NCBI RefSeq assembly: GCF_001667505.1
Contig: NZ_LZHZ01000031.1
Location: forward strand, 1-64,000
Direction of reading: 5' to 3'
Source of the DNA: Mycobacterium sp. ACS1612
GTDB taxonomy: Bacteria; Actinomycetota; Actinomycetes; Mycobacteriales; Mycobacteriaceae
Length of the DNA: 64,000 bases
The translations under genes and the position numbers were made by a program. Below the pieces are notes generated by a model. It was not told the DNA's origin, searched no databases, and saw nothing but the letters and a program-made list of their open reading frames with translations. Positions 7,289 to 16,667 of the stretch are shown here, in pieces (position 1 is the stretch's first letter; each line of letters begins with the position of its first letter).

Positions 7289-8661
7289 GTACGGTTCACC
7301 GGCCGCGACAGCCACCGGTAGCCGCCGTAGAGCAGCGCGGCTACCGCCAGGTTGACGAAGTAGGCGATGTCCGCGCCGTGCCAGGCCTTGGCGATGGGTC
7401 CCTCGAACAGCGAGGTGTTCATGAACGGCACCGCAGCGACATATGCCAGCAGGAAGACGACGACCGCGACCGCTGCATCCCGGCGGCCGGTGGTTTCCTC
7501 CGCCGGGTTGATGCTCGCCCTGCCGTCGATGCGCAACAGCCAGTCGATGACCACAATCGCGACGAACGCAGGGATCCAGTAGCTGACCAACAGCAGCACG
7601 GCCTGAAACCTCGGTGCAGTGTCGACATCGTTGAGCCACAGGATGAGCGGATACGCCAACACCGCCACCATCAGCGCCGACACCGGCCGTCGCACCTTGA
7701 CGCCGATGGTCTGCAGCGCGAGCGATCCACTGTAGTCGTTCATCACCCCGGAACCGATCGAGGCCAGCGCGATGATCAGCAACGCCAACCCGCCCAGCAG
7801 GCCACCGCCCATCACCGTCCGCACACCCTCGGCGGTCTGGTCGGACACCACATTGCCCGCGGCGACGCCGATGCCCTGAATGAAGGTGTAGCCGAACATG
7901 ATTCCGGCGAACGTGAAACCGAAGACCCGCGTTTTCGGTGAGCTGGCGGGCAGGTAGCGGCTGAAGTCGGCGGCGTAGGAGGCCCATGACACCGCGAGGC
8001 TGAACGCGATGGTCACCTCGAGCACGAACGCGCCTGCCAGGTTGGCGCCTTCCGCGCCTGCGGGCGTGATGATGTCTTCTCCGCTGACCAGTTTCACCGC
8101 GAACACCACGAAGGTCACGAACAGCACCACGGTCAGCACGGCCTGCAGACGGTGGATGACCTCGTAGCCGAAGAAGCCGACCGCCGCCTGCACCGCGAGC
8201 ACGATCAGCACGGCGAACCAGAACGGGATGCCGACCAACAACGCCAGCGCCTGTCCGCCGAACAACCCGACGAGTGCGTCCCACGCGATGGTGCCCAGCC
8301 ATTGCAGCACCGCGGGCAGTACCACCGCGCCCCCGAAGGCCATCCGCGAGTTCGGCAATTGCCCGGTGCCGGTGCGCGGACCCCACGTCGACAGATAGGC
8401 GACCACCAAGGAGCCGAGCGCCGTGCCGATCACCATCGCGAGCAGACCCAGCCAGAAGCCGAGGCCCAGCACGATCGCCAGCGCGCCGGTGAACACGCCG
8501 GTCATGTTGACCTGGGGCGCGAACCACACGGTGAACAACCGGACCGGCGACCCGTATCGCTGGTCTTCCGGGATCGGCGCGATGCCGTGCGTCTCGACGG
8601 AGAGATCGCCTGCGGCCGCGGGTCGGTGGCCTGCGAAAGTCGGTTCGGTCAGCGCGCTCAT
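7285..8661 (-). CDS. NCS1-family cytosine/purine permease
   Basis: The 458-residue protein has about twelve hydrophobic spans and NCS1 features: W-F-A-P-Q-V-N-M at the start of span one, and F-S-L-A-V-S-W-A-S-Y-A-A-D-F-S-R-Y-L-P in the middle. The proton- or sodium-coupled NCS1 carriers import nucleobases, allantoin, hydantoins or related vitamins. The specific substrate cannot be read from the sequence. It is divergent from a P1-family peptidase with 37 bases between the starts, a pairing that could reflect uptake and processing of a shared nitrogenous compound (inference). Confidence 0.85.
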   Translation of the reverse strand: MSALTEPTFAGHRPAAAGDLSVETHGIAPIPEDQRYGSPVRLFTVWFAPQVNMTGVFTGALAIVLGLGFWLGLLAMVIGTALGSLVVAYLSTWGPRTGTGQLPNSRMAFGGAVVLPAVLQWLGTIAWDALVGLFGGQALALLVGIPFWFAVLIVLAVQAAVGFFGYEVIHRLQAVLTVVLFVTFVVFAVKLVSGEDIITPAGAEGANLAGAFVLEVTIAFSLAVSWASYAADFSRYLPASSPKTRVFGFTFAGIMFGYTFIQGIGVAAGNVVSDQTAEGVRTVMGGGLLGGLALLIIALASIGSGVMNDYSGSLALQTIGVKVRRPVSALMVAVLAYPLILWLNDVDTAPRFQAVLLLVSYWIPAFVAIVVIDWLLRIDGRASINPAEETTGRRDAAVAVVVFLLAYVAAVPFMNTSLFEGPIAKAWHGADIAYFVNLAVAALLYGGYRWLSRPVNRT

Positions 8662-8698
8662 TGCTCCATTCGATCATGAGTGTTGAGAGGATCGGCCG

Positions 8699-9835
8699 GT
8701 GACCATGACCCACACCAGTGACGGTCGGCCCCGCGCACGCGGGCTCGGCATCCGGCTGCCCGGTGAGCCGGGACCGCTCAACGCGATCACCGACGTCGAC
8801 GGCGTGACCGTCGGCGTGACGACGTTGATCGACGGCGCGTCGGTGCGCACCGGCGTCACCGCGATCCTGCCGCGCGGCCGCGACGGTGTCGGGCAGCCGT
8901 GCGCGGCGGGCTGGTATTCGCTCAATGGCAACGGCGAGATGACCGGCACCACGTGGATCGACGAAGCCGGATCGTTCAATCTGCCTGTCGTACTGTCGAA
9001 TACGCACGCGGTCGGCGCCTGCCACACCGGCGTCGTTGGCTGGGTCAACCGGGTCAATCCGCGACTGGCGCGGCAGTGGCTGCTTCCGGTGTGCGCCGAG
9101 ACGTGGGACGGCTACCTCAACGACATCAACGGCGGCCACGTCCGACCTGAACATGTCGAGGCCGCGCTGGACGCGGCCACGACCGGACCGGTGGCAGAAG
9201 GTTCGGTCGGCGGCGGCACCGGGATGAACTGTTACGAATTCAAGGGCGGCAACGGCACCGCGTCGCGCCGGGTCGGTTACGGGTCGAGGACGTTCACCGT
9301 CGCGGCGTTCGTGCAGGCGAACTTCGGCTCGCGGGCCGAACTGACCGTGGCCGGAGCCCATGTCGGTCCGCACCTGCTCGACGACAACCCGCTCGGCGGC
9401 GATTGGTTCGAGGTCGATCTCGGCCTCAAACCGCCGCCGGGCGCGGGGTCCGTCATCGCGATCGTGGCCACTGACGCCCCGCTGCTACCCGGGCAGTGCA
9501 AGGCGCTGGCCCGGCGCGTTCCGCTCGGCCTGGCGCGCACCGGAACGGCGGGCAGTCACTTTTCCGGTGACATCTTCCTGGCCTTCTCCACCGCCGACGT
9601 GCCGGGTTTGGCCAGCGCGTTTCCCGTCGGCCCTGTTGACGCACCCGGTCAGGACGAGTTCGGCACGCTGACGTTCGTGCCGTGGGGACGCATGGACGAC
9701 CTCTACACCGCCGCCGTGCAGGCCGTGGAAGAGGCGGTGCTCAACGCGCTGGTGGTCAACAGCGACATGGTCGGCCGCGACGGCCACCGCTCCCCCGCCC
9801 TCCCGCACGACCGCCTGCTGGCCCTGTTGAGGTAG
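8699..9835 (+). CDS. P1 family peptidase (DmpA-like self-processing aminopeptidase)
   Basis: The 378-residue protein belongs to the DmpA/ornithine acetyltransferase-like N-terminal nucleophile fold. It has the opening G-P-L-N-A-I-T-D-V-D-G-V-T-V-G-V, a central G-S-V-G-G-G-T-G-M-N-C-Y-E-F-K-G-G, and S-G-D-I-F-L-A-F-S-T. In DmpA the chain cuts itself just before the nucleophilic serine of the S-G-D-I-F region; Ser289 is the equivalent here. DmpA acts on D- and L-amino-terminal peptides and amides; relatives act on beta-peptides. The GTG at 8699 follows GAGAGGA. The gene ends 11 bases before a large perfect inverted repeat. Confidence 0.88.
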   Translation: MTMTHTSDGRPRARGLGIRLPGEPGPLNAITDVDGVTVGVTTLIDGASVRTGVTAILPRGRDGVGQPCAAGWYSLNGNGEMTGTTWIDEAGSFNLPVVLSNTHAVGACHTGVVGWVNRVNPRLARQWLLPVCAETWDGYLNDINGGHVRPEHVEAALDAATTGPVAEGSVGGGTGMNCYEFKGGNGTASRRVGYGSRTFTVAAFVQANFGSRAELTVAGAHVGPHLLDDNPLGGDWFEVDLGLKPPPGAGSVIAIVATDAPLLPGQCKALARRVPLGLARTGTAGSHFSGDIFLAFSTADVPGLASAFPVGPVDAPGQDEFGTLTFVPWGRMDDLYTAAVQAVEEAVLNALVVNSDMVGRDGHRSPALPHDRLLALLR

Positions 9836-9846
9836 CCCGCCTCCGG

Positions 9847-9907
9847 CGCGAACGTTCCTTACCGCTCGAAATGTCGGCGATTTTTCGAGCGGTAAGGAAC
9901 GTTCGCG
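9847..9907 (+). terminator. perfect 25-bp inverted repeat with 11-base loop, probable terminator
   Basis: The left arm 9847-9871 and right arm 9883-9907 are exact reverse complements over 25 bases; the arm core is GAACGTTCCTTACCGCTCGA. The loop is 9872-9882. It starts 11 bases after the peptidase stop and 77 bases before the next gene on the same strand. A stem of this length would form a very stable hairpin and probably ends the peptidase transcript. There is no run of T after it, as is usual for mycobacterial terminators. Confidence 0.75.
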
Positions 9908-9984
9908 GGGCAGGGCGCCGGGCCGCCGCGCCGCGGGACATAATGCGAGAGAACCCAAGATGAGCTAACGATCGGAGCCGGGCC

Positions 9985-11442
9985 GTGGTCGAGACCGATG
10001 CGACACGGTCCGGCGCAGGCGTGAAGCCGGGACTGCTCATCGCCGGTCTGTCGATCGTGGTGCTGACGGTCGCGGTGCTGCAGACCGCCGTCGTCCCGGT
10101 GCTCGGTGTCATCGCCGACCAATTGAACGTCTCGCCGGTCGCAGCGAGTTGGGTTGTCACCGCGAACCTGTTGGCCGCCGCGGCCGCCACCCCACTGATC
10201 GGCCGACTTGCCGACCTGCACAGCAAGAAGCGGGTGCTGCTGACGGTGCTCGTCATCGTCCTCGCCGGTTCGATCCTCGCCGCCACCACGACATCGCTGG
10301 CGTTGCTGGTGGTCGCCCGCGTGCTGCAGGCCGCCTCGTACGGCCTGTATTCAATCAGCATTGCGATCCTTCGTGAGGAAATCCCCGACGACCGGATGGG
10401 CTCGGCGATGTCGGTGCTCTCGGGCACGTTGGGCTTCGGCGGCGGCACCGGGCTGGTGGTGGTCGGCCTGCTGATGAGCGGGCAGGCGGGCTATCACCGC
10501 GTCTTCTGGTTGACGACGGCGTTCACGGTGGTCGTGATCGCGATCGCGCTGCTCGTCGTGCCCGACCGCTCACGCGCTGCCAGCGGGACCATCGACTGGG
10601 TCGGGGCGTTCGGGTTGGCCGCCGGCCTCTCGGCGGTGCTGTTGGCCATCACGCAGGGCCACTCGTGGGGTTGGTCGGCGCTGCCGACCGTGGGCTGCGC
10701 GGCGTGCGGCGTGCTGATCCTGTGCGGCTGGTGGTTCTGGGAGCGTCGCGCCAGGCAACCGCTGGTGTCCACCACGATGATGACCCGACGGCCCATCATG
10801 CTCACCAATCTCGCCACCGTGTTCGTCGGCATGGGGCTGTACTTCGCCTTCCTCGGCCTCACCCAGTTCGTTCAAATCCCTTCCGACGCAGCGGGATACG
10901 GCTTCGGCGCGACCGTCCTTCAGGCAAGTGTCAGCTATCTGCTGCCGGGTGCGTTGACCGGCTTTCTGGTGGCTCTGGCCAGCGGTCGGTTCATCGACCG
11001 GTTCGGCGCCAGCCCGGTTCTGATGGTCGCCGCCGTCGCAGGCATCGCGGGCTTTCTGTTCATCGCATTGGCCCATGACGCGCCGTGGCAGATCATCGCC
11101 GCCAGCATCCTGGCCAACGCCTACATCAGCCTCGGGTACGGTGCGCTGCCCGCACTGGTGGTAGCCGAGGTCGACGCAGCCGAGACCGGCGTCGCGACGA
11201 GCATGAACGCCATTGCGCGGACCATCGGCAGCGCGCTGGCCGCCGCCCTGGTCGCGGTGTTACTCGGCCGCACCCGCAACGGGGTACCGATGGAGAGCAG
11301 TTTCGTCGCGATCTTCGCGGGCGGCGCGATCACCGCCGCGCTGGCGATGGTGCTGATCGCGTTCTCGCATCCGCGGCGGACGACGATCGAATCCGTCGAG
11401 GCGCGCTACGAATCCCGCGCCATGAACCACGAGTGGGGTTAA
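9985..11442 (+). CDS. MFS transporter, DHA2-like drug efflux type
   Basis: The 485-residue protein has about fourteen hydrophobic spans, as in the DHA2 (EmrB/QacA) family. The motif-A equivalent follows span two: L-I-G-R-L-A-D-L-H-S-K-K-R. The antiporter motif region G-F-G-G-G-T-G lies in span five. Such proteins export hydrophobic compounds in exchange for protons. The start is GTG 9985 with GGAG eight bases upstream. The gene is preceded by the long hairpin and is convergent with an SRPBCC gene, overlapping it by 4 bases, so it is probably a single-gene unit. Confidence 0.87.
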   Translation: MVETDATRSGAGVKPGLLIAGLSIVVLTVAVLQTAVVPVLGVIADQLNVSPVAASWVVTANLLAAAAATPLIGRLADLHSKKRVLLTVLVIVLAGSILAATTTSLALLVVARVLQAASYGLYSISIAILREEIPDDRMGSAMSVLSGTLGFGGGTGLVVVGLLMSGQAGYHRVFWLTTAFTVVVIAIALLVVPDRSRAASGTIDWVGAFGLAAGLSAVLLAITQGHSWGWSALPTVGCAACGVLILCGWWFWERRARQPLVSTTMMTRRPIMLTNLATVFVGMGLYFAFLGLTQFVQIPSDAAGYGFGATVLQASVSYLLPGALTGFLVALASGRFIDRFGASPVLMVAAVAGIAGFLFIALAHDAPWQIIAASILANAYISLGYGALPALVVAEVDAAETGVATSMNAIARTIGSALAAALVAVLLGRTRNGVPMESSFVAIFAGGAITAALAMVLIAFSHPRRTTIESVEARYESRAMNHEWG

Positions 11443-11867
11443 CCCAGCGCCGCGAGATTCTCCACGGACTTGCGCACGTCGTTTCGGATCAGCTTCGCCA
11501 CGAAATTGCCCACCGGCGTGTTCAGCACGCCGCCGGACAAGTCGGCGACCACCCGGAAGGTGGTGCCGGGATCGTCGTCGACCACGTGGACGCACAGGCC
11601 GATGCGAATTCCGGGACGGCCGCGTCCGACCATCTCGATCAGCTCGGGCTCGTCGTAGCGGGTCACCCGCCAGTGGATGATGTTGCGGACACCCTTGACC
11701 CGGATGCACGACGACACGCAGGTACCGACCTCGAGCTGGGACGGCACCTCGCTGCGCCAGCCGTTGAAGATCGTCAGCCACTCGTCGAAGCGACGCAGGT
11801 CCGACGCCAGCGCCCACGCCTTCTCCGGACTCAGACTCGACGACACCGCTACATCAACCTTTGCCAT
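11439..11867 (-). CDS. SRPBCC family protein (polyketide cyclase/START-like fold)
   Basis: The 142-residue protein fits the SRPBCC helix-grip fold. It opens with a V-D-V-A-V-S-S-S-L-S-P-E-K-A-W-A-L strand and helix, continues with alternating beta strands, and ends in a long helix (V-G-N-F-V-A-K-L-I-R). Members bind hydrophobic ligands in a central cavity, and mycobacteria carry many of unknown function. It stands alone, with an untranslated stretch upstream that separates it from the divergent polyamine-type operon. Confidence 0.78.
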   Translation of the reverse strand: MAKVDVAVSSSLSPEKAWALASDLRRFDEWLTIFNGWRSEVPSQLEVGTCVSSCIRVKGVRNIIHWRVTRYDEPELIEMVGRGRPGIRIGLCVHVVDDDPGTTFRVVADLSGGVLNTPVGNFVAKLIRNDVRKSVENLAALG

Positions 11868-12152
11868 GTCAAGGCAACTACCCGGCGGTGCGCATCACGT
11901 AAACGACGTCGGCAATTTCCACCGACCGTGCGCTGCACGGCTGGGAAACTGGAAGCCCATCCCGTCGCCCTGCCGTCAGCGGCAGGCGGTAGGCGATGAC
12001 GCCCGATTCAGCGGTTTTTCTCGGTCTCAGGGGCAACTGACGAAGGATTCCATTGTAAAAATGTAAATTCGTTGCGGAATCGCTTGCGCAGGACCGCTCG
12101 ATCCGCGAAGGTTTACCCACAGCTTCACCGCTGTGTCTAGAGGAGGCTCGCC
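11868..12152. other. 285-base intergenic region with promoter of the pot-like operon
   Basis: No gene could be supported here; a 95-codon open frame on the minus strand has no family resemblance. Near 12050-12068 there is an AT-rich stretch (ATTGTAAAAATGTAAATTC) that stands out and may hold the operon promoter. CACAGC and GCTGTG (12118-12135) form a short inverted repeat just before the ribosome-binding site. No known riboswitch pattern was recognised. Confidence 0.5.
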
Positions 12153-13346
12153 CTGACCGGCACACACACCACCCCCGTCGAGCAAGCGGCGGGATCTGAC
12201 GGGGCCCGCGCCAAGGGCGGCCCGGTCATTGAGATCGATCATGTCACCAAACGGTTCGGCGACTACGTCGCCGTTGCCGAAGCCGACTTCTCCATCGCGT
12301 CGGGCGAGTTCTTCTCGATGCTCGGCCCGTCGGGGTGCGGGAAGACGACGACATTGCGGATGATCGCTGGATTCGAGACGCCGACGGAGGGCGCGATCCG
12401 GCTGGAAGGCGCCGACGTGTCGCGCGTCCCTCCGCACAAACGCAATGTCAACACCGTGTTCCAGCATTACGCGCTGTTCCCGCATATGACGGTGTGGGAC
12501 AACGTCGCGTACGGGCCGCGGAGCAAGAAGAAGGACAAAAACGAGGTCCGCAAGCGGGTCGACGAGTTGCTCGAGATCGTGCGGCTCACCGACTTCGCCC
12601 AGCGCAAGCCTGCTCAGCTGTCCGGCGGACAGCAGCAGCGGGTGGCACTGGCCCGCGCGCTGGTGAACTACCCCAGCGCGCTGCTGCTCGACGAACCACT
12701 CGGTGCACTCGACCTCAAGCTGCGTCACGCGATGCAGTTCGAGCTCAAGCGCATTCAGCGGGAGGTCGGGATCACGTTCATCTACGTGACCCACGACCAG
12801 GAGGAAGCGCTCACGATGAGCGACCGGATCGCGGTGATGAACGCCGGCAACGTCGACCAGATCGGCACCCCGACCGAGATCTACGACCGCCCGTCGACGG
12901 TGTTCGTGGCGAGCTTCATCGGACAGGCCAACCTGTGGGTAGGCAAGCAGACCGGCCGGGTCAACCGCGACTTCGTCGAGGTCGAAGTGCTGGGCACGAA
13001 GTTGAAGGCGCGCCCTGGCGATACCGCGATCGAATCCGGCGGCCATGCCACGCTGATGGTGCGACCCGAACGGGTCCGGGTGTCCATTGACGCACCGACC
13101 GGAGACGTCGCGGCCGTCCGCGCGACGGTCACCGACCTGACGTTCCAGGGCCCGGTGGTGCGGTTGTCGCTGGCCGCGCCTGACGAGTCGACAATCGTCG
13201 CGCACATCGGCCCTGAGCAAGATCTGCCGATGCTGCGGCCCGGTGACGAGGTCCATGTCTGCTGGGCACCCGAGGCTTCGCTGGTGTTGCCCGCAGCGGA
13301 CATCCCGACCACCGAGGATCTCGAAGAGATGCTCGACGACTCCTAA
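12153..13346 (+). CDS. potA: polyamine-type ABC transporter ATP-binding protein (PotA-like), probable CTG start
   Basis: This ATPase has Walker [11 protein letters not shown]-loop V-F-Q-H-Y-A-L-F-P, signature L-S-G-G-Q-Q-Q-R, Walker B L-L-L-D-E-P and a C-terminal TOBE domain. The first ATG (12318) lies immediately before Walker A and would remove the first beta strands, so it cannot be the start. The frame is open only back to a TAG at 12138-12140 and contains no upstream ATG or GTG. A perfect AGGAGG (12141-12146) precedes CTG 12153 by six bases, giving 397 residues, a normal PotA length. It energises the importer encoded by the next three genes. Confidence 0.88.
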   Translation: MTGTHTTPVEQAAGSDGARAKGGPVIEIDHVTKRFGDYVAVAEADFSIASGEFFSMLGPSGCGKTTTLRMIAGFETPTEGAIRLEGADVSRVPPHKRNVNTVFQHYALFPHMTVWDNVAYGPRSKKKDKNEVRKRVDELLEIVRLTDFAQRKPAQLSGGQQQRVALARALVNYPSALLLDEPLGALDLKLRHAMQFELKRIQREVGITFIYVTHDQEEALTMSDRIAVMNAGNVDQIGTPTEIYDRPSTVFVASFIGQANLWVGKQTGRVNRDFVEVEVLGTKLKARPGDTAIESGGHATLMVRPERVRVSIDAPTGDVAAVRATVTDLTFQGPVVRLSLAAPDESTIVAHIGPEQDLPMLRPGDEVHVCWAPEASLVLPAADIPTTEDLEEMLDDS

Positions 13347-13396
13347 TCGTTGGCCGTTGTTTCGTTCTCTTCCCTTCGTCGAAAGGCCCAGTCGCC

Positions 13397-14587
13397 ATGC
13401 CCTCCAAGGACTTTGACCCGCAAATTCTGAATCGTCTTGCCGCCAACCGGACTTCGCGCCGGCGCTTCATCGGCGGCGGCGCCGCGGCCGCCGCGGCGTT
13501 GGCCGTGGGCGGCTCTTTCCTTGCCGCGTGTAGCTCGGACGACAAGTCCGCCTCCGGTGGCGGCACGACGACGCAGGAGGGACCGGCCACCGGAACGGTG
13601 CGCATCTCGAACTGGCCGCTGTACATGGCCGACGGCTTCGTGGCGGCGTTCCAGAAGGCGTCCGGTCTGACCGTCGACTACAAGGAAGACTTCAACGACA
13701 ACGAGCAGTGGTTCGCGAAGGTCAAGGAACCGTTGTCGCGCAAGCAGGACATCGGCGCCGATCTGGTGGTGCCCACGCAGTTCATGGCTGCCCGCATCAA
13801 CCGCCTCGGCTGGCTCAACGAGATCAGCGACGCGGGCGTGCCGAACCGGAAGAATCTGCGCAAGGACCTGCTGGACTCGCAAGTCGATCCTGGCCGCAAG
13901 AAGACCGCGCCCTACATGACCGGCATGGTCGGGTTGGCCTACAACAGGGCCGCCACCAAGCGAGACATCAGGACGATCGACGACCTTTGGGATCCCGCCT
14001 TCAAGGGCCGGGTCAGCCTGCTCTCCGACACCCAGGACGGGCTCGGGATGATCATGCAATCGCAGGGGAACTCGATCGAGAAGCCCACCAAGGAGGCCGT
14101 GCAGAAAGCGGTCGATCTCGTCAGGGAGCAGAAGGACAGGGGCCAGATCCGGCGGTTCACCGGCAACGACTACGCAGACGATCTGGCGGCGGGCAATATC
14201 GCCATCGCCCAAGCGTATTCGGGTGACGTGGTGCAGTTGCAAGCGGACAACCCGGATCTGCAGTTCGTGATCCCGGAGTCCGGCGGCGACTGGTTCATCG
14301 ACACGATGGTGATCCCATACACCACCCAGAACCAGAAGGGTGCCGAGGCGTGGATCAACTACGTCTACGACCGGCCCAACTATGCCAAGTTGGTGGCCTT
14401 CACCCAGTACGTTCCGGTGCTCTCCGACATGACCGACGAGCTCAACAAGATCGATCCGAAGCTCGGCGCCAACCCGTTGATCAACCCGCCGCAGGCCAGC
14501 CTCGACAAGCTGAAGTCCTGGGCCGATCTGACCGACGAGCAGACTCAGGAGTTCAACACCATGTACGCCGCAGTCACCGGCGGTTGA
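13397..14587 (+). CDS. potD: polyamine-type substrate-binding lipoprotein (PotD-like), Tat signal
   Basis: The 396-residue protein begins with a twin-arginine signal (S-R-R-R-F-I-G-G at about residues 21-28) that ends in a lipobox L-A-A-C. It is therefore a lipid-anchored protein exported folded. The mature part is a PotD/PotF-type binding protein: the opening G-T-V-R-I-S-N-W-P-L-Y, then D-L-V-V-P-T, then the late segment W-I-N-Y-V-Y-D-R-P. It captures spermidine, putrescine or a similar cation outside the membrane. It lies between potA and the permeases. Confidence 0.88.
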   Translation: MPSKDFDPQILNRLAANRTSRRRFIGGGAAAAAALAVGGSFLAACSSDDKSASGGGTTTQEGPATGTVRISNWPLYMADGFVAAFQKASGLTVDYKEDFNDNEQWFAKVKEPLSRKQDIGADLVVPTQFMAARINRLGWLNEISDAGVPNRKNLRKDLLDSQVDPGRKKTAPYMTGMVGLAYNRAATKRDIRTIDDLWDPAFKGRVSLLSDTQDGLGMIMQSQGNSIEKPTKEAVQKAVDLVREQKDRGQIRRFTGNDYADDLAAGNIAIAQAYSGDVVQLQADNPDLQFVIPESGGDWFIDTMVIPYTTQNQKGAEAWINYVYDRPNYAKLVAFTQYVPVLSDMTDELNKIDPKLGANPLINPPQASLDKLKSWADLTDEQTQEFNTMYAAVTGG

Positions 14588-14591
14588 TCCG

Positions 14592-15467
14592 ATGGCGGGT
14601 GTAGCCAGCAGCAGTCGGCAGCGGAGCAGGATCGCTCCGTATCTGATGATCCTGCCGGCGCTTGTGTACCTCGGAATCTTCTTCGTGGTGCCGCTTTTCA
14701 CGCTGGCCCGCACGTCGTTGTCGAGTTCCGGCGGGTCGGTGTTCCTGCCGACACTGACGTTCGACTGGGACTTCGGCAACTACGCGGAAGCGTTCAGCAC
14801 CTACCGCGATCAGATCATCCGGTCGTTTTCCTACGCGTTGGTCGCCACCGTGGTGTGCCTGCTGCTGGCCTTTCCGCTGGCGTATGTCATCGCGTTCAAG
14901 GCGGGCCGGTACAAGAACCTGATTCTGGGACTGGTGATCCTGCCGTTCTTCGTCACGTTCCTGATCCGCACCATCGCGTGGAAAACGATTCTGGAAGACG
15001 ACGGTTGGGTGGTCAAAGCACTCGGCGCGATCGGACTGCTGCCCGACGAAGGCCGACTGCTTTCGACGGCGTGGGCGGTGATCGGAGGGTTGATCTACAA
15101 CTGGATCATCTTCATGATCCTGCCGCTGTACGTGTCGCTGGAGAAGATCGACCCGCGACTGCTCGAGGCATCACGCGATCTGTACTCCGGCGCGCCGCGC
15201 AGCTTCCGCAAGGTGATCCTCCCGCTCGCGATGCCGGGTGTGCTGGCGGGCAGCATGCTGGTGTTCATTCCCGCCGTCGGCGACTTCATCAACGCCGACT
15301 ATCTGGGCAGCACCCAGACCACGATGATCGGCAACGTGATTCAGAAACAATTTCTCGTGGTCAAGGACTACCCGGCGGCCGCGGCGTTGTCGATGGTGCT
15401 GATGGCGATAATCCTGGTCGGCGTGCTGCTGTACACCAGAGCGCTTGGGACGGAGGACCTGGTATGA
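14592..15467 (+). CDS. potB: polyamine-type ABC transporter permease (PotB-like)
   Basis: The 291-residue membrane protein has six predicted spans and the inner-membrane permease EAA-like loop (L-E-A-S-R-D-L-Y-S-G-A at about residue 195) that docks to the ATPase. It starts 4 bases after the potD stop and overlaps the next permease start (ATGA). Together the two permeases form the channel. The substrate range follows the binding protein, presumably polyamines. Confidence 0.88.
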   Translation: MAGVASSSRQRSRIAPYLMILPALVYLGIFFVVPLFTLARTSLSSSGGSVFLPTLTFDWDFGNYAEAFSTYRDQIIRSFSYALVATVVCLLLAFPLAYVIAFKAGRYKNLILGLVILPFFVTFLIRTIAWKTILEDDGWVVKALGAIGLLPDEGRLLSTAWAVIGGLIYNWIIFMILPLYVSLEKIDPRLLEASRDLYSGAPRSFRKVILPLAMPGVLAGSMLVFIPAVGDFINADYLGSTQTTMIGNVIQKQFLVVKDYPAAAALSMVLMAIILVGVLLYTRALGTEDLV

Positions 15468-16306
15468 CGACTCAGGCCATGACCGACCTGGCCAGCACCG
15501 AGACGACGACCGTCAAGGGCAGCCCGAAGTGGGGCGACCTGATCCTGCGGATCATGGCGGGTCTGGTGCTGCTGTACCTGTTCCTGCCGATCTTCGTGAT
15601 CATCCTGTTCTCGTTCAACAAGCCGCTCGGCAAGTTCAACTACACCTGGCAGGGCTTCACGTTCGAGAACTGGATGCATCCGTTCAAGTACCCGGCGCTG
15701 ACCGATGCGTTGCAGCTGTCGCTGAACGTGGCGCTGGTGTCGACGTTGATCGCACTGGTTTTCGGCACCCTGGTGGCGATAGCGCTGGTGCGGCAACGGT
15801 TCCGCGGCCAGACCGCGGTGGACACGTTCCTGGTGCTGCCGCTCACCGCGCCCGAGGTGGTCATCGGTGCTGCCCTGCTGACCCTGTTCCTGGATTTCGG
15901 TTGGGCGGCCGGCTACACGACGATCGTCATCTCGCACATCGCCTTCGAGATCAGCTTCATCGCGATGACCGTCCGCGCGAGGGTGCGTGGTTTCGACTGG
16001 ACGCTGGAAGACGCGTCGATGGACCTGGGCGCCTCCCCGACCCGCACGTTCTTCAAAGTGACTCTGCCACTGATCGTTCCGGGCATCGTCGCGGCGGCGA
16101 TGCTGTCCTTCGCGCTGTCCCTGGACGACTTCATCATCACCTATTTCGTCAGCGGGTCGACGGTCACCTATCCGCTGTACGTGAACGCTGCCGTCAAGGC
16201 CGCTGTGCCCCCGCAGATCAACGTGCTGGCGACCGCGATCCTCGTGGTCAGCCTGTTGCTGCTTGCGGCGGGAACTCTGTACCGGCGCAAGCGGTTCGAG
16301 GCCTAA
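15464..16306 (+). CDS. potC: polyamine-type ABC transporter permease (PotC-like)
   Basis: The 280-residue partner permease has six hydrophobic spans and the E-D-A-S-M-D-L-G-A docking loop. It begins at ATG 15464, overlapping the potB stop; the longer open frame upstream lies inside potB and is a shadow. It is the last gene of the potADBC-order operon. Its stop overlaps the convergent nitroreductase-like gene by 4 bases. Confidence 0.88.
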   Translation: MTTQAMTDLASTETTTVKGSPKWGDLILRIMAGLVLLYLFLPIFVIILFSFNKPLGKFNYTWQGFTFENWMHPFKYPALTDALQLSLNVALVSTLIALVFGTLVAIALVRQRFRGQTAVDTFLVLPLTAPEVVIGAALLTLFLDFGWAAGYTTIVISHIAFEISFIAMTVRARVRGFDWTLEDASMDLGASPTRTFFKVTLPLIVPGIVAAAMLSFALSLDDFIITYFVSGSTVTYPLYVNAAVKAAVPPQINVLATAILVVSLLLLAAGTLYRRKRFEA

Positions 16307-16653
16307 CCCAGCTGGACGGTGACCTTCACGTGCCCCTTCTCGTCACGGCTGGCGACGGCGTGGCCGCTGCGGTCTCGGCCGTCGAGCTTGAGCAACGTTA
16401 TCGGGCCGCCCTCGCCGAGGAAGTTGCGCCACCACGTCTTGCCGTTCGGTGCGGTCACGTTGATGACGATGCTGTCGCCTGAGCGCCGGTAGCCCACCGG
16501 CGTCTGAATCGTCTTGCCTGAGCGGCGCCCGACGTAGCGGGTGTTGATCAGGCCGCGTCGCACGACCGGACCGACGATGGGCGCGTCGATCAGCGCGACG
16601 AACATCTTGTTGACCACGCCGGCGATGGGCGTATCGAAGATTCCCGATGCCAT
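16303..16653 (-). CDS. nitroreductase family deazaflavin-dependent oxidoreductase (DUF385 type)
   Basis: The 116-residue protein fits the small F420-dependent split-barrel family expanded in mycobacteria (Ddn-like). Visible features are the loop R-Y-V-G-R-R-S-G-K-x-x-x-T-P-V-G-Y and the later W-W-R-N-F central segment. Such proteins use deazaflavin F420 to reduce varied substrates; none can be assigned here. A short gap of 14 bases separates it from the EamA-type transporter gene upstream, so the two may share a transcript. Confidence 0.8.
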   Translation of the reverse strand: MASGIFDTPIAGVVNKMFVALIDAPIVGPVVRRGLINTRYVGRRSGKTIQTPVGYRRSGDSIVINVTAPNGKTWWRNFLGEGGPITLLKLDGRDRSGHAVASRDEKGHVKVTVQLG

Positions 16654-16667
16654 GACTCGAGGGTAGG

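Noticed and set aside
6956..9373. 805-codon open frame on the minus strand
   Set aside because: It runs antisense to the P1 peptidase and out of frame with the NCS1 permease, and its translation is Arg-rich without domains. It is a shadow of high-G+C coding DNA.
11868..12152. Possible riboswitch upstream of the potA-like gene
   Set aside because: I looked for cobalamin, glycine, SAM, guanidine and c-di-AMP conserved cores and found none; only a short hairpin is visible.
13343..14779. 478-codon open frame antisense to potD and potB
   Set aside because: The plus-strand genes have clear signal peptide, lipobox and family motifs; the antisense translation has none.
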